In this document: piece by piece, positions 9,678 through 20,555 of the stretch
How positions within the stretch are numbered: position 1 is the first letter of the stretch
Layout of the letters: each line of letters starts with the position of its first letter
Source: Locusta migratoria
Taxonomy: Eukaryota > Arthropoda > Insecta > Orthoptera > Acrididae
DNA length: 64,000 bases
NCBI GenBank assembly: GCA_026315105.1
Contig: CM048744.1
Location: forward strand, 314,037,270 to 314,101,269
Direction of reading: 5' to 3'
Notes under the pieces: generated by a model
The model's database searches: none
What the model was told of the DNA's origin: nothing
What the model saw: only the letters and a program-made list of their open reading frames with translations
Position numbers and translations under genes: made by a program

Positions 9678-12020
9678 CACGTTCGCTGCCGTTCACGCTC
9701 TGGCGCGATGATGCTAGGTGCCACTTCACGCTCTGGCGCGTGATCGTATTTTGACAGTATCTTTTCATAGTTTTGAGCCACTGAATGTTTTGGTTTTAGT
9801 TTTCAGTTTTTTTGATATGGTTTTTTATTTGCATTTGTATTTTTGTGAAAACAACAAATGAACAATATAAACAGCACATACAACGTATTTCATAAAACAT
9901 ATGGTTATTTCTATATATCAGCAATATAAGTATGAATAATATCAAAACTAAGAAGTATTTTTTTATAAACTGGTAACTACATCTACATCTACATAAATAC
10001 TCAGCAAATCACATTTAAGTGCCTGGCAGAGGGTTCATTAACCACTTTCATAACTTTTCTCTACCGTTCCATTCTCTAATAGCACGCGGGAAGAAAGAAC
10101 ACCTAAATCGTTTCGTTTTCGATCTGATTTCTCTTATTTTATTGGGATGGTCATGTCTCCCTAAGTAGGTGGGTGCTAGCAAAATATTTTCACATTCAGA
10201 AGTAAAAGTCGGTGACTGAAACTTCGCAAACAGATCACGCCGCAATGAATAACGTCTTTCTTTTAATGATTTCCACCCCAATTCGTGCAACATTTCAGTG
10301 ACGCTTTCCCCCGTAACGTGATAAAACAAAACGAGCTGCCCTTCTCTGAACCTTCTCAATATCTTCCGTCAGTCCCACCTGGTGAGGGTCCCATAAGGAG
10401 CAACAGGACTCCAGAAGAGGACGCACAAGTGTGATGTAGGCAGTCTCTTTGGTGAAGCTGGTGCATCTTCGAAGCGTTCTGCCAATGAAACGTAACCTTT
10501 GATTCGCCTTCCCCACAATATTTTCTATGTGTTCTCTCCAGTCAAAGTTGTTCGTAATTGTAACTCCTAGGTATTTGGTAGAAGTTACGAGCTTAAAGTT
10601 TGACTGATTTATCGTGTAATTGAAGTTCAGCAGATTTCTTTTAGTGGTCATGTGTATTACTTCACACTTTTCTTTACTTAGTGTCAATTGCCAATCTACG
10701 CTCCAAGTAGAAATTTTGTCTAAATCGCTTTGCAGTTGCTTTTGATCCTCTGTTGACTTCACTAACCGATAAACGACAGCATCATCCGCGAACAGTCTAA
10801 GGGAGCTATTCAGATTGTCTCCTAAATCGTTTATAACCACAAGGAAGAGTAGAGGACCTATAACGCTTCCCTGTGGAACGCCAGATATCACTTCTGTTTT
10901 ACTCGATGACTTACCGTCAATTACAACGAACTGTGTCCTTTATGATAGGAAATCGTGAATCCAATCCCACAATTGGGAAGATATTTCATAAGCATGCAAT
11001 TTCAATAGAAGCCGCTTGTGGGGTACAGTATCAAAAGCCTTCCGGAAATCCAGAAATACGGAATCGATTTGAGATTCCTTGTCGATGGCACTTCATGTGA
11101 ATAAAGGGCAAGCTGTGTTTCGCAAGAGCGATACTTTCTGAATCCGTGTTGACTATTGGTTAATAGGTCGTTCTCTTCGAGGTAGTTCATAATATTCGAA
11201 CAAAGTATATGTTCCAAAATCCTACTGCAAATCGACGTCAATGAGATAAGCCTGTAATTTTGGGGATCACTCCTATTGCCTTTCTTGAATATTGGAATAA
11301 CTTGGGCAACTTTCCAGTCTTTGGGTACGGATCTTTCACTGAGTGATCGGTTGTAAATTATAGCTAAGTACGGAGCTATTGCATCAGCATACTCTGAGAG
11401 GAATCTGGTTGGTATACAATCTGGCCCGGAAGGTTTGTTCTTGTTTAGTGACTTAAGTTGTTTTACTACTCCAGGAACATCTACTTCTAAGTTTCGCATG
11501 CTGGCAGCTGTTCTTGGATTGAATACTGGAGTGTTCACTTCGTCTTTTTTGGTGAACGAATTTCGGAAAGGTGTGTTTAGTAATTCTGCCTTAGCAGTAC
11601 TGTCGTCGGTAGTATTACCATTGCTATCGCGTAGTGAAGGTATTGCTTGTGTTTTGCCGCTAGTGTACTTCACATATAACCAGAAATTCTTTGGAATCTA
11701 ATTTCTAATCGAAATAAAATTAAAATAATCAAAAGCTTGTTTGCTTGTTTACATAAGAATCCAATAAATCTATCACGACATCATGAGAAGTGTGTGTGTC
11801 TCGTAGCCGATAATGCAAACGCGAAAATCTGGAACCACGTACTTGTGCATATCACTTATACCCTTCCCTGAGTGCCTACCAGACTATACAGCTTTATTAG
11901 ACGATGCCAGTTTACAACAACCCATAATAGGATTCTAGGTCGCAGCACGCGCCACAGCGTGAGCGGCACCTGACTCAACTAACGTTTACACGCGCCAGAG
12001 CGTGAACGGCAGCGAACGTG
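9678..12020. mobile_element. piggyBac-type MITE interrupted by a LINE
   Basis: TTAA flanks both ends (9674-9677 and 12021-12024), the hallmark of piggyBac-type insertion. The terminal inverted repeat starts 'cacgttcgctgccgttcacg' at the left and its exact complement ends at 12020. The motif 'ttcacgctctggcgcg' is repeated inside each terminus, giving subterminal repeats. Removing the LINE insertion (9975-11697) leaves about 620 bp with no transposase frame, so this is a non-autonomous element. The superfamily assignment rests on the TTAA duplication and TIR architecture, not on a protein. Confidence 0.85.
9975..11697 (-). mobile_element. LINE (TAGATG tail), 5'-truncated RT copy
   Basis: The 3' end at 9975 reads as the complement of the TAGATG tail, then 'gcctggcagagggttcatt'. 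Three minus-strand frames carry RT. Residues from 11002-11673 include KDWKVAQVIPIFKKGNRSDP and GFRKYRSCETQLALYSHEV. Frame 10295-10891 has GVPQGSVIGPLLF and LRLFADDAVVYRL (catalytic ADD kept), then YLGVTITNNFDWREHIENI. Frame 10048-10359 has the C-terminal REWNGREKL. Frameshifts at about 10330 and 10900-11000 (loss of the FLDFRKAFDT motif) disable it. Known relatives are Jockey/CR1-group LINEs. It sits inside the piggyBac-type MITE. Confidence 0.9.
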
Positions 12021-12024
12021 TTAA

Positions 12025-12819
12025 ACTACGCTGTGCCTTCCAACTCTCCCCACTTTGTAGTAATTTCAAATAATGATCGGAGCTCGTGTCATCGATAACT
12101 ATGAAAATAGCATTAAATTATGGAGACTGGAGGTACAAGTAATTATGAAAGATTTCGAAAATAGTTGGTGTGGAAAAATTGCCGTCTTGAAAGTCTCGTG
12201 ATCTAGGTAGTTGATTATAACTGTAAAAGAAGATCTGGATTTTATAACAGGTTGTTAATGGAATTCTTCAGCACTCATATGTGTTCACACTTACAAAAAT
12301 ATTTCCTGTCACATGTAACCATGAATATTACAATACCATTACATGTCCACCACACTGCACAGACATAACCAAAGTAGTCATCCTTTACGTCAATATCTGT
12401 GATACAGACTCTAATTTTAATAAACACAACATTACACAAGCGTGATGAAACTAGACTGAACTGAGGTAGATACTCGAAATTTCTTTATAGAATGCTCACG
12501 ATTGGAACTAGCAGCTCTAAGATAAATAATCACTCAATTTACACTTAAAATTAAAAAAAAAATAGAGATTGGTTGTTCACATAAACAGTATGAAATAAAC
12601 AAATAAAGACAAAAAACAATGCAGTGAAAATTGTGTGTTGAAAAGAGTGAATTGACATTACATGGAAAAAATTGTTTTGAACCTTGTGGCACGTTTCCGA
12701 ATATTAAATAAAGTGGAAATAAATTTACTTGTGAAATGCTACAAATGACAATTGAATCGGCATCAATCCAACCTAAGTGAAGAAGTGACATAAAAGACTT
12801 CACTTTCTTTTACGGTATT
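12025..12819. other. AT-rich non-coding DNA, nothing recognised
   Basis: No TIRs, tRNA boxes or coding motifs. The open frame 12534-12803 on the minus strand has no recognisable domain. Confidence 0.45.
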
Positions 12820-13567
12820 CTACATCTACATAGATACTCTGCAAATCACATTCAAGTGCCTGGCAGAGGGTTCATTAACCACTTTCATAACTTTTCTCTA
12901 CCGTTCCATTCTCTAATAGCGCGCGGGAAGAAAAAACACCTAAATCGTTCCGTTTTCGATCTGTTTTCTCTTATTTTATTGGGATGGTCATGTCTCCCTA
13001 AGTAGGTGGGTGCTAGCAAAATATTTTCACTTTCAGAACTAAAAGTCGGTGATTGAAACTTCGCAAAACATCACGCCGCAATGAATAACGTCTTTCTTTT
13101 AATGATTTCCACCCCAATTCGTGCAACATTTCCGTGATGCTTTGCCCCCCGTAACGTGATAAAACAAAACGAGCTGCCCTTCTCTGAACCTCCTCAATGT
13201 CTTCCGTCAGTCCCACCTGGTGAGGATTCCACAAGGGGCAACAGTACTCCAGGAGAGGACGCACAAGTGTGATGTAGGCAGTCTCTTTGGTGGAGCTGGT
13301 GCATCTTCAAAGCGTTCTGCCGATGAAACGTAACCTTTGGTTCGCCTTCCCCACAATATTTTCTGTGTGTTCTCTCCAGTCAAAGTTGTTCGTAATTGTA
13401 ACTCCTAGGTATTTGGTAGAATCTACGACCTTAAGGTTTGACTGATTTATCGCGTAATTAAAGTTCAGCGGATTTCTTTTAGTGGTCATGTGTATTACTT
13501 CACACTTTTCTTCATTTAGTATCAATTGCCAATTTTCGCACTATGCAGAAATTTTGTCTAAATCGCT

Positions 13568-14086
13568 TTACAGTTGCTTTTGATCCTCAGTTGACTTCAC
13601 TAACCGATAAACGACAGCATCATCCGCGAACAGTCTAAGGGAGCTATTCAGATTGTCTCCTAAATCGTTCATAAACATGAGGAAGAGTAGAGGATCTATA
13701 ACGCTTCCCTGTGGAACGCCAGCTATCACTTCTGTTTTACTCGATGACTTACCGTCAATTACAACGAACTGTGTTCTTTCTGATAGAAAATCGTGAATCC
13801 TATCGCACAATTAGGGAGATATTCCATAAGCTCGCAATTTCTTAAGAAGCCGCTTGTGGGGTACGGTGTCAAAAGCCTTCCTGAAATCCAGAAATATGGA
13901 ATCGATTTGAGAACCCTTGTCGATGGCACTTAACACTTCATGTGAATAAAGGGTAACCTGTGTTTCGCAAGAGTGATACTTTCTGAATCCGTGTTGATTA
14001 CTTGTTAATAGGTCATTCTCTTCGAGGTAGTTCATAATATTCGAACAAAGTATATGTTCCAAAATCCTACTGCAAATCGACGTCAA
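13568..14086 (-). pseudogene. LINE reverse transcriptase palm domain
   Basis: Two abutting frames (13811-14086, then 13568-13810, broken by a stop) give the RT core. The first contains GFRKYHSCETQVTLYSHEV and IFLDFRKAFDTVPHKRL, which carries the first catalytic Asp. The second has AGVPQGSVIDPLLFLMF (motif B; the usual IGPLLF reads IDPLLF) and LRLFADDAVVYRL, with the catalytic Asp pair. The two halves are separated by one TAA (complement of 'tta' near 13812). The enzyme copies LINE RNA at a nicked target in the nucleus. This copy cannot produce it intact. Confidence 0.9.
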
Positions 14087-14859
14087 TGAGATAGGCCTGT
14101 AATTTTGGGGATCACTCCTATTGTCTTTCTTGAATATTGGAGTAACTTGGGCAACTTTCCAGTCTTTGGGTACGGATCTTTCGCTGAGTGATCGGTTGTA
14201 AATTATAGCTAAGTACGGAGCTTTTGCATCAGCATACTCTGAGAGGAATCTAGTTGGTATACAATCTGGCCCGGAAGATTTATTTTTGTTTAGTTACTTA
14301 AGTTGTTTTACTACTCCAGGAACATCTACTTCTAAGTTTCGCATGCTGGCAGCTGTTCTTGGATTGAATACTGGAGTGTTCACTTCGTCTTCTTTGGTGA
14401 AAGAATTTCGGAAAGCTGTGTTTAGTAATTCTGCCTTAGCAGTACTGTCATCGGTAATATTACCATTGCTATCGCGTAGTCAAGGTATTGTTTGTGTTTT
14501 GCCGCTGGTGTATTTCACATATGACCAGAATTTCTTTGGATTTTCTGCAAGATTACGAGATAGGATTTCGTTGTGGTAACTACTATAGGCTTCTCGCATT
14601 GAAGTCCACGCTAGGTTGCGAGTTTCAGTAAAATATTGCCAGTGTTGTGGATTCTGTGTCTTTTTAAATTTTGCATGCGTTTTTCTTTGTATCTGCAACA
14701 GTGATCTGACCTGTTTTGTGTACCACGGGGGGTCAGCCCCCTCTTTTATTAATTTATTTGGTATAAATCTCTCGATTGCTACTGATATTATGTCTTTGAA
14801 AGTAAGCCACATCTGATCTACACTCGCATTTTTAGTTTTGAAAGACTGGAGACTATTAC

Positions 14860-15465
14860 TCAGGAAAGCGTGAAGCGAATATCTGCTTTATTGAATAAAT
14901 ATATTTTTCGTTTAGTTTTGATGCATTTGGGCATTTCGACATTCAGTCTTGCTACTACAACTCGATGTTCGCTAGTCCCTGTATCTGTTTTGATGCTCTT
15001 TACTAGCTCAGGATTATTTGTTGCTAGGATATCAAGGGTGTTTTCGCAACCACTTACTATTCTAGTGGGTTCATGAACTAACTGTTCGAAGTAATTTTCA
15101 GAAAAAGCATTCAGAATTAGTTCGGACGATGTCTTATATTTGCCTCCGGTTTTGAATACGTAATTATGCCAACATATCGAGGGTAAATTAAAGTCGCCAC
15201 CGATTATGACAGTATGCTTCGGATACCTATTTGAAATGTGATTCAAGCTTTCTTTGAACATTTCTGCAACCGCATCGTCTGAGACAGGGGGCCGATAAAA
15301 AGATCCAATTATTAATTTATTCCGGTTGTCAGGAATAACCTCTACCCACACCAACTCACAGGAAGTATCTGTCTCAATTTCGCTGCAGGATAAACCGTTA
15401 GTAACAGCAATAAACACGCCTCCCACCCCCAGTTTTTTATTTATTCTATCCTTTCTGAAGACCAT
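14860..15465 (-). pseudogene. LINE APE-type endonuclease, 201 residues
   Basis: An open frame holds IIGSFYRPP (the conserved RPP turn), VIIGGDFNLPSICW (Asp and Asn of the active site), CENTLDILATNNPEL and TSEHRVVVARLN, where the family's SDH catalytic His motif reads SEH. This enzyme nicks target DNA to prime reverse transcription. The N-terminal third, with the first catalytic Asn and Glu, is missing because the element is 5'-truncated at about 15470. The first Met is therefore arbitrary. Confidence 0.9.
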
Positions 15466-15474
15466 TTGGCCCTT

Positions 15475-16344
15475 GGAAAAAATTTCGGCCGAACTTATTA
15501 AGCAGATCTCAAAAGGTACATGTCAGCTTATTTACGTCGTTTCTATACAATTTACAAGTGTTATCGTATACGGTATGTTTTATATCTTCAGTAATTTTAT
15601 ATCAAGTGACTGAAATTGTGAAACAGATGATATGTCGAAACAAGTTGTCTTTAAAGTTCGTAATAGTCCTTAAAGAGATAAGATTGGACTCTAAAAAGAA
15701 CCGAAAAAGTGTTAAAAAAGTGGAAAAACGGTTGATATGAGTTCTTTATAATCAAGTATAGTTTACTTCAATCCACAATAAACGTCAAATGTGGCGTTAT
15801 AAATTATTCTGATTCTATGTAAGCATTGCCAAAATGTTGTTATACAAATTAATGGAAATAAAGTAATATATTTTAATGCATGAGAATTGTCGAATATGTT
15901 GGTATGTTTTATTATTTCACAAGAACCGTTTCGACGTATGCCATTGACAAGTGATTCCTGCAAAGAATCTAAGTAAGTTAAATTGTACACATTTTATGAG
16001 TGTGGAATGGTTTTCTTTAAGGGAGCAATACTTTCGTCATGTAGACAGATATTCCATATAGCATCTGTTTGTTACGAAAATATTTATTTAATTTGATATT
16101 TTCGTTTTCGTATTTCAGTAAGATGCAATGTTAATCTCAGATGGTATTGATGCTATTTGTTTACATAGATCTTATAACGAGAAGTATAATCGACTTTTAT
16201 GGGATAGTGTGTCTCTGCTTACTCAGATGTCGTGTGAATATTTTCCAGTGATCTCTATACTGCCTGAATATTTAACTCTGGTCTCTGAGCATAGGACTGC
16301 AGTGTGCATATACATACGTTATACACAGAACAATACGTTGACGG
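15475..16344. other. AT-rich non-coding DNA
   Basis: No recognisable coding frames or element ends. 'accgtttcgacg' at 15925 resembles a motif found near ends of fold-back elements elsewhere in the window, but is too short to call. Confidence 0.4.
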
Positions 16345-16600
16345 CCAGCTGTAAATTTGGCAAACGAATTTCCATCAGTCTGTACATGACAAGAATTGCT
16401 TAATTACTTCTTGTTTTGAACTTAATGTCAATATGCGATATAATAAGCTGTTATTGGAGTCGACACATAACATAGTTTCTTTAGGTATTCTAACATTTCG
16501 TAGCAACCATATTTGAATTTGGCTAGAAACTAAATAAGAACTATACGGCTAGCAAGCTCATACAGCTGAAGTTCAACATCCAGATAGTACAGAGATCAAT
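16345..16600. repeat. Diverged repeat, paired with 1390-1645
   Basis: This is the second copy of the segment described at 1390-1645, same orientation. It lies directly beyond the 3' side of the Penelope-like coding remnant, so it may be that element's non-coding terminus. Confidence 0.6.
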
Positions 16601-16651
16601 GATATTTTTCTATTTTTGTTATCTGTGGATCTAAAATATTAGATCTTTCGT

Positions 16652-17045
16652 TTATCCGTTACCTAGTCGTAATAAATCGATAAAATTTTTTATATAAAAT
16701 TTGTGATTAAATCCTCCGTGGTCATTAAGAATTTCGTCAGGGGTCGTGTTTATATGGATAAATATTTCTAATTCTTTCATAAAATACATAATTACACTTT
16801 CAAGGATAATATGTAACAATTTTAGTGCCTTGTTAATGTTAGTGGCGATGCACTTTTCTTTTCTGAGATATTGGGAGAAAGTAGAGGGATTGTTTTCAAA
16901 TTTTATGGTGCGTTCTCTGAACTGTATTGCGATATTTCTTTCTGTTTGACCAATGTAGAATTTATTACAATTTTCGCATGTGATTTTACATATTCCTGAA
17001 CTGTTTGATTTTATTTTATTGACACAGGTTTTGTGTTGTTTATGT
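16652..17045 (-). pseudogene. GIY-YIG endonuclease domain of the Penelope-like element
   Basis: The frame runs to a TAA at 16652-16654. Near its start it holds a Cys-rich linker (HKTCVNKIK ... ICKITCENCNKF) typical of the Penelope zinc motif, then FYIGQTERN, the YIG half of GIY-YIG. NPSTFSQYLRKEKC and INKALKLLHII follow, then the conserved ELEIFIHINTTP block with the acidic residue. Two likely inactivating changes: the first Tyr (GIY, usually I-Y-K-I) reads I-C-K-I, and the R-x-x-E-H stretch reads FRERTI. In live elements this nuclease nicks target DNA for priming. Confidence 0.85.
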
Positions 17046-17776
17046 TAAATTTGTTTATCGTTTGGGAAGTATGTTTAATTTGTGTGTCTTTGAGAATTGC
17101 GTTAATTTTGTTTGAGATATTGCCAATGTAGGATGCAGGAATTATTTGATTTTCGTTTTTTGTGATGATTATCTAATTTTATGTGTAGTGTAGTGGATCT
17201 TTCGATTTATTTTGTTGGTATTTTTATGGAATTTGGCGAAATAGTCTGGAATAAACGCGTTTTTTGTGCTATATATTTAAATGTTTGGATTTATTTTTAA
17301 TCTGTTTATCATAGAATAGAAATAAGCACATTTCTGTGAAGTGGAGTGACATCAGTAGGCTTTTAATATATTGTCTGTTGTTGTTGGTTTTCGGTAGTTG
17401 TCAAATATGTGTTGGTTATTTTTATTGCATATTTTCAAATCGAGATGATTAATGTAACCTTTTGCTGCCGTTTCTTTTGAGATGTTAATTTTTGCTTAGA
17501 AGTTTTTAGTCTTAAATGTATTTCATCAACGTCGGAATTGTTCCCTGTATCAGCATCAAGTATCGTCAACATAAGGATTGTAATAAATTATTTTTTCTTT
17601 TAATTTTTGGTTAGTGGTAAACAATTTGTTTTCATGTGTGTTCAAGAATACGTTTGCGTTCTTGCTATTGAACCTAGATTTGCTACACCATCGGTTTGGT
17701 TATATATTTTTCCGTTAAATTGAATGTACTTTTTGGAGAGAATTAGTTGCTGTTATTAATTCTTGTATTTACTTAA

Positions 17777-17780
<4 letters not shown>

Positions 17781-17829
<49 letters not shown>
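17781..17829. repeat. 49-base homopolymer T
   Basis: An uninterrupted T run, lying inside the Penelope-like RT remnant. On the element's coding strand it is poly(A), an expansion of a lysine-rich stretch ('cctacaaaaaa'). Confidence 0.95.
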
Positions 17830-17830
<1 letters not shown>

Positions 17831-18060
17831 TAGGTGAGTAGGTTCTATTCTGTAACGTATATTGTTTCTTGTATGGGGATGTTCGTATAAAAGTTTATGT
17901 CAAATGATACAAAATAGCTGTATGGTGGTGTTGTAATACTCTTTTTATTACCTTTGCAAGTTTACGTTAATTTTGAAGACTGTATTTTTTTCTTATATGT
18001 GTGTATAATTTTGTAACTATTGTACTTTTTTGGCTTGTAAGGCAGGCTGGGCTATCTATG

Positions 18061-19629
18061 CAGTTAACTCAAGACCGAATTGGGTTATGTGATTTATGTA
18101 ATTGTTAATATACGTCACTCCCTGAGCAGGACCTTCATAGTGTAACGTATGAGAATTCGTGGATAGTGGATAATATAATATAATGGAATATGAAATCCGA
18201 GAATCGTTTGCGGATAGCGTAATGGTTCGAGTCAGTGGTGGCTGGTGCTTCAGATGAGTGGGGGTTTACTTCTTTCATTGCTGGATCTAAGATATTTACG
18301 AATAGTGCGCCCCCCTCTCTCTCTCGGCATTCAAAGAAACGGGGGGAAACGCCCTGATTTACTCAAGAATCTCAATTTGGTACTAATGCAGAAATGAAGG
18401 GCTTTACAACTCATTGATTCCATTATTTGGGGAGGTGACTGCATGTTTATAACTTTTCTATCCAATATTGTTAACTGTTAAGTTGGGATGGAAGTGGTCA
18501 AAGTAAAGTCAAAACAAATCTTTCTCTTAAGAACTCTGCCACTTTTAGAGGTGATGGCGATCTGCCGATAACTAAATGGTTAGGGCACAAGACAGCTGTG
18601 GTACAGTAAAGTATGTGTTTGTTTGCGCTTGCTTCAACTCGAACTGATGCTTCGGCTTACCATGCGTTTTTATTTAACAGTTTTCATCCAAGTTTAAAGC
18701 TGAGAAATTGGTTTCTAAAAGATACTGAACGTTGTTCCTTTTTCATTTATCGTAAACGCCTAGAGCATATAAATATGCACATGAACACTAAACCACTGTG
18801 AGTAACTTGTTACACTGTTGAGTTGTTGTTGTGATTTTGAGGGAACTAAACATCTAGGTCAACAGTCCCCACTGTTAAGTGACTGTAACAAAATGAATCT
18901 GTTACGATGAAGGTACGAGGTACTTTCCGGTCACGTGACACTGTGAGCCGTACCCAATGTATGTGCAAAGGCTGCTCTCCCCCACCTGTTTTCAAACAGT
19001 TAAATATTTGTTACAACGAACAGTGTAAATGTCATTCAGACTCGAAATCGCGACACGTTCGCAAAAGCGTCCAAAGATATGCTGCAAGTAACAATACAAA
19101 AGTCACTGTTGTTCTCGTATCTGTTAAAAAGAAGATTGGGTTAAAAAAAGTGCTGGCAGTCAGGCTTGAACACACTACCTTTGACACCACAGCGTGATGC
19201 CGCTAGCCACAGGACTGTTCTTAGTAAGTGGAGAGAAGTGACACTAGTATTATTCATCTCAGGTTCTTCTGAAACTTCTACAGTTGATGCATTTTTAATT
19301 GTTAGTTATAAGATATTTTACCAAATATGACGTGTTTTTGATAAATCTTTAATGCGCCAATTACAAATTTGCCTTCATGGAAGATTTACCCATGTACAAG
19401 GTGCGGTGCTTCTGGTCCACTCGTGCGCAACCGCCAGAGCTCGAGTAGCCAGGAGCTGGTGTCTCTACCAGCTCCAATGCCAATGTTAAAAGCGGCGTTT
19501 TCCCTCGCTCCTCCCTGCCATATGCTGCCTACATGGGATTCAGAACAGCCCGCGAATGCGCATTGCAACGCATACTTTGAATGTACGTATAAAATGATCT
19601 GATAGAAGAACGGAACGAAGAATGGTAGT
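18061..19629. other. Non-coding DNA with a weak tRNA-like segment near 19150-19215
   Basis: No coding domain is recognised. On the minus strand 19150-19215 reads 'ggctagcggcatcacgc' ... 'gtgttcaagcctgac', which has weak A-box and B-box character and may be a decayed tRNA-derived SINE. The frame 18907-19197 overlaps it and has no known domain. Confidence 0.4.
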
Positions 19630-19633
19630 TTAA

Positions 19634-20551
19634 CCCTTACATATGTAATCCATCTGTGAAAATTCGATTAAATCTGGAAGTCCAGATGCGACAATGTTTC
19701 GAGCCTCTGTGTACTTTAAAGTGGATAGCTGGCAGACCCTCTCAGTGTTGTGTGAGCGACGGTCACGTGTGGTTACCACACAGCACCCCTGTAGTCAAAG
19801 TCGGTGGTCGGCTACTGTAGTCCGCGCAACGAAAGTATTTTCGTAAAACAGTTTTTTCTTCTTAGTCAATTTTTTTCATTTATTTGCTGGAATACGTATT
19901 ATATATTTTCGTAACTGTTTTACAATGTATAGATATTTGAAATAATAGTAGAAATCTATTGAATTTTAGGAAAATTATGGATCTGAGGCAAAAGGGTCGT
20001 ATTCTATTATGGAACCTCTGGCTCAATGGATATTAGACAACAAAATGTTACCGAGGAGTCTGTTCTTTAAAATAAAGGATTTTCCTGGCATTCCTCTGCT
20101 GGAAAGTCAGCCATCAACTTCGCGAATGACGCAGAGGAGCTATATGGGTTGGTGCTACGACAGCAGAAGATCAAGAAATAGAAGTACAAGAAAATTGTGT
20201 AACATGAGTAAAAAGTTTGTTTGCCCCGATCATCCGAAGACCGTCTTCATTTCTTGCTAAGAAAATAATGATTAGATTTGTTTTTAAACAAATATGCGTT
20301 TTTTAAAGTGAGTTAAAGCTAATGATGTCATCTTACTAAAAATTAAGACTTGCTATAATTTTTTTCGAATATGATGCGATGTATTAACTTATTGTTGATA
20401 AGTTTTAATAAATATTACTATGGGCAATACATAAAGCACCCAATAAAAAATATGAAAATTCAGTGGCCTCTATTTTGAGTTGAGAAAATAGCATACATAT
20501 GTAATCCACGCGACCACTTACGTTTCGTTTTAGAGCGAGACCAATGCAGGG
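19634..20551 (+). mobile_element. piggyBac-type deletion derivative
   Basis: TTAA lies at 19630-19633 and 20552-20555. Ends are 'cccttacatatg' at the left and complement 'ccctgcattggt' at the right, both starting CCCT as piggyBac ends do. The palindrome-rich motif 'acatatgtaatcca' occurs near both ends in inverted orientation (19638-19652 and around 20500). The 918-bp body keeps only the C-terminal end of a transposase (20009-20260), so it probably arose by internal deletion. This terminal sequence differs from the MITE at 9678-12020, so two piggyBac-type families are present. Confidence 0.85.
20009..20260 (+). pseudogene. piggyBac transposase C-terminal cysteine-rich domain
   Basis: The 83-residue frame ends in a Cys/His-rich tail: GWCYDSRR, RSTRKLCNMSKKFVCPDHPK and VFISC. 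PiggyBac transposases end in a cross-brace zinc domain of C-x2-C and C-x-x-H type that binds the terminal repeats. Here the second Cys of LCNMS appears replaced by Ser. Upstream residues (PRSLFFKIKDFPGIPLLES) have no catalytic Asp motifs. The start codon is probably not original, since the deletion removed the rest. Confidence 0.7.
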
Positions 20552-20555
20552 TTAA

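Larger units (their letters stand above)
12820..15470 (-). mobile_element. LINE (TAGATG tail), longest copy: endonuclease plus RT
   Basis: The 3' end at 12820 ('tacatctacatagatac' plus the common 3'-UTR) is followed, reading leftward on the minus strand, by RT C-terminus (13013-13264), thumb (13307-13525), palm (13568-14086), linker (14480-14812) and the APE-type endonuclease (14860-15465). It is about 2.65 kb and is cut off at the 5' end just inside the endonuclease. At least five stops or frameshifts separate the parts. It is closely related to the copies at 9975-11697 and 52172-53530, so the three could be aligned to date activity. Confidence 0.9.
16601..18060 (-). mobile_element. Penelope-like retroelement, decayed
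   Basis: Minus-strand reading in several frames recovers the Penelope order of motifs. VSFDI followed by FYTNIPIQETI (about 17865-17905) is RT motif A. FNGKIYNQTDGVA (17681-17720) is motif B, with GVAMGS reading GVANLGS. PYVDD (about 17560-17575) is motif C. INHLDLKI and YRKPTTTDNILK (17372-17450) are the Penelope-specific RT tail. The GIY-YIG endonuclease is at 16652-17045. A 49-base poly(T) run (poly(A) on this strand) sits between motifs A and B. Many frameshifts make it inactive. Family assignment is strong because the motifs occur in the right order and spacing; the outer boundaries are estimates. Confidence 0.85.
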
